This document shows positions 28,884 through 30,816 of a stretch of 30,816 nucleotides of DNA, one piece after another. A model generated the notes under the pieces. The model did no database searches, was not told the DNA's origin, and was given only the letters and a program-made list of their open reading frames with translations. Position 1 is the first letter of the stretch. The number at the start of each line of letters is the position of its first letter. The stretch lies in IMG/VR virus record IMGVR_UViG_3300025127_005103, positions 1-30,816 of that record; one strand, given 5' to 3'. The position numbers and the translations under genes are program-made. Origin of the DNA: a virus.

Positions 28884-30779
28884 ATGGGATTTAAAGAAGC
28901 TTGGAAAGCATTATTTGATAATCAAGTAAAGCAAGGTCCAATGGTTGCCTATTCTAATGTAGGCACACAAACTCAACCAAAACAATCATTTTCAGATTTA
29001 GCAAAAGAAGGCTATGAAGAAAATGCGATAGTTTACAGATGTATAAATGAAATATCAAATGGTGCATCAGCGGTAAAATTTAAATTATTTAGAGGAGATC
29101 AACCAATAGAGGATTCTCCACTTATGGATTTACTTGAAAGACCTAATCCTATGTGTAGCCAATCAGAGTTTTTTCAGATTGTTTATTCATATTTATTATT
29201 AAGTGGCAATAGTTACATTCTTAAAACTGGTCCAGATGAGGGATTGCCTCAAGAACTTTACACACTAAGACCAGATAGAATGAGAATTATTCCTAGTCAA
29301 AGTATGATTCCAAGTAAATTTGAATACATTATAAATGGTCAAGTAAATACAACATATGATGTGAATGTATCTACTGGCGAAAGTATGGTTAAGCAAATAA
29401 AGTTATTTAATCCACTTGATGATTATTATGGTTTAAGTCCATTAAAAGCTGCAAGCTCAGATATTGATCAACATAACCTATCAAGCAAACATAATGTAAT
29501 GTTATTGATGAATGGTGCAAGACCAAGCGGTGCAGTTATATATAGACCAAAAGATGAGGCAGGGAATATGACTATGCTTACAGATAGTCAAAGGGAGATG
29601 CTCAGATCAGACTTGAAACATAGGTTTGAAGGCTCAACAAATGCAGGCAGAACTATGGTTTTAGAGGGAGATTTTGATTACAAAGAAATGGGATTAACAC
29701 CAAAAGACATGGATTTTGTCTCTATGAAGAATTTTTCTGCAAGAGATATTGCTTTGTGTTTTGGAGTCCCTGCACAGTTAGTAGGAATACCAGATAGCCA
29801 AACCTATTCAAATATGGCAGAAGCAAGACTTGCTCTGTATGAAGAAACAATAATCCCACTTTTAAAACATATTGAAAGTGATTTAAATGAATGGTTAGTA
29901 CCTCAGTTTGGAGAAGATATAGATTTAAAATATGACATTGATAATATTCCTGCGATAACCGAAAGAAGAAGAATGATTTATGATAATGTTATATCAGCAG
30001 TAGATAAAGGTATCATTACAAGAAATGAAGCTAGAGAAAGATTAGGTCTTGAGCCAATATCTGGTGGAGATGATGTTTATATTGGTGCTAACTTATTTCC
30101 TCTTGGAAGCGAAGTGCCAAAACCAACACAACCAACGGAAGATGAAACTGCTAAAAATCTTTATGAAGATGCTTATGGAGAAGAAAAGTCAGAGGTATCC
30201 GAAGACGTATTTACAACAATAGAAGAGGCAACCGCAAGAGCTATGGATATTGGTTGTAGAGGTTATCATGCTCATGACTCAGAGGGCAACACAGTTTATA
30301 TGCCATGTGAAAGCCATGCTGAATATGAGAGAATAGTTGGAAAGCCACTCACAATGCCAAAAGAAGTAAAGATGGAAAGAAAGCCAACAAGTGCTATGGT
30401 AAGAAATGCACAAAGAGCCTTAAACTGGAGAAAAGATGGTAAGGAAGGCGGAACAATAATTGGTGTTACTAGAGCTAATCAAATCGTAGCTAGAGAAAAC
30501 TTATCAAATTCAACTATTTTAAGAATGTTTAGTTTTTTTAGTAGGCATGAAGTTGATAAAAGAGCTACTGGATTTAGGCAAGGAGAAGAAGGATTTCCAA
30601 GTGCAGGGAGAGTTGCTTGGGATTTGTGGGGTGGAGATGAAGGTTTTGCATGGTCAAAAAGAAAGCGAGATCAAATTATGAAAGAAAGACATGAGAAATC
30701 TAGCACACAAACAAACCAGACGGAAGATTTCAATAAAAAAGGAATACAGAGAAATAAACCGAATAAGAAGAAGCTATGA
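28884..30779 (+). CDS. HK97-type portal protein with two extra C-terminal domains
   Basis: A 631-residue protein. Residues 1-400 are a phage portal of the HK97 family (NAIVYRCINEISNGASAVKF, LLERPNPMCSQSEFF, GNSYILKTGPDEGLPQELYT, DYYGLSPLKAASSDID, FSARDIALCFGVPAQLVGIP, ARERLGLEPISGGDDVYI). After an acidic linker come a Cys/His-rich segment (RAMDIGCRGYHAHDSEGNTV) and a domain at about 500-600 (RNAQRALNWRKDGKEGGTII, MFSFFSRHEVDKRATGF, GFPSAGRVAWDLWGGDEG) that I recall from other phage head genes. GGAG lies upstream of the ATG. Portal function is certain; the C-terminal part may be inside the capsid or a protease-related module. Confidence 0.88.
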   Translation: MGFKEAWKALFDNQVKQGPMVAYSNVGTQTQPKQSFSDLAKEGYEENAIVYRCINEISNGASAVKFKLFRGDQPIEDSPLMDLLERPNPMCSQSEFFQIVYSYLLLSGNSYILKTGPDEGLPQELYTLRPDRMRIIPSQSMIPSKFEYIINGQVNTTYDVNVSTGESMVKQIKLFNPLDDYYGLSPLKAASSDIDQHNLSSKHNVMLLMNGARPSGAVIYRPKDEAGNMTMLTDSQREMLRSDLKHRFEGSTNAGRTMVLEGDFDYKEMGLTPKDMDFVSMKNFSARDIALCFGVPAQLVGIPDSQTYSNMAEARLALYEETIIPLLKHIESDLNEWLVPQFGEDIDLKYDIDNIPAITERRRMIYDNVISAVDKGIITRNEARERLGLEPISGGDDVYIGANLFPLGSEVPKPTQPTEDETAKNLYEDAYGEEKSEVSEDVFTTIEEATARAMDIGCRGYHAHDSEGNTVYMPCESHAEYERIVGKPLTMPKEVKMERKPTSAMVRNAQRALNWRKDGKEGGTIIGVTRANQIVARENLSNSTILRMFSFFSRHEVDKRATGFRQGEEGFPSAGRVAWDLWGGDEGFAWSKRKRDQIMKERHEKSSTQTNQTEDFNKKGIQRNKPNKKKL

Positions 30780-30816
30780 AAGGCAACTCAATTTTAGGTT
30801 AATAACTCTTTTTTCA

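Noticed and set aside
30776-30802. Eight-codon frame overlapping the portal stop (ATGA)
   Set aside because: Too short to support; the next true gene is probably beyond the window edge.

Overview
The window is an AT-rich stretch of a tailed double-stranded DNA phage. A large terminase, an HK97-type portal, the end of a long-tail tip (J-like) protein and a chain of tail-fibre genes are all present, so a siphovirus-type particle is likely. The low G+C (about one third by eye), the three-TM holin of the type found in alphaproteobacterial phages, the C1q/LamG/DUF7483-like fibre modules and the AdoMet decarboxylase suggest a marine phage of an alphaproteobacterium (SAR11/SAR116/roseobacter type). 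The host is inference; nothing in the window names it. The head and tail-tube genes between portal and J are absent and must lie outside the window. No tRNA, insertion sequence or CRISPR array was seen, and no gap between genes exceeds 300 bases.

Layout. (1) 1-6243, + strand: end of the tail tip protein, then a fibre cassette of short fibre-like proteins with duplicated N-terminal modules, a 966-residue multidomain fibre and tail-fibre-assembly-like proteins. (2) 6244-9408, + strand: lysis and membrane cassette with an M15 peptidase endolysin, a 3TM holin, an EF-hand membrane protein, an XhlA-like protein and several small membrane or secreted proteins, joined mostly by 1-4 base overlaps. (3) A terminator at 9411-9431 where the rightward late genes meet the leftward early genes. 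(4) 9452-20344, - strand: about 30 mostly small early genes in seven transcription units. Six units start from copies of one promoter cassette (A-tract, CTAC, TTGACA, then exactly 29 bases later GTAAATACATTT). The genes include a PD-(D/E)XK exonuclease, an ERF annealing protein, a DUF736-like protein, an HNH nuclease, a DUF932 protein, a 2OG-Fe(II) oxygenase, a SleB-type cell-wall hydrolase and a lipoprotein. (5) 20345-20461: divergent control region with an inverted repeat. (6) 20462-30779, + strand: Cro-like HTH protein, DUF1064 nuclease, replication initiator-like protein, primase-helicase, then the most unusual block (ParB-like protein, AdoMet decarboxylase fused to a phage-specific domain, PAPS-reductase-like PP-loop ATPase, class I SAM-dependent transferase, IbrB-like ParB protein), then TerS, TerL and a portal with extra C-terminal domains.

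How they work together (inference). The leftward units supply recombination and host-takeover functions. The rightward unit copies the genome. The 23291-27090 block may build a DNA or nucleotide modification from SAM and ATP chemistry just before packaging, because it runs directly into the terminase genes. Late genes supply capsid, tail and lysis. The strongest leads are this five-gene block, the fixed-geometry early promoter family, and the complete type 1 copper ligand set inside the large tail fibre.
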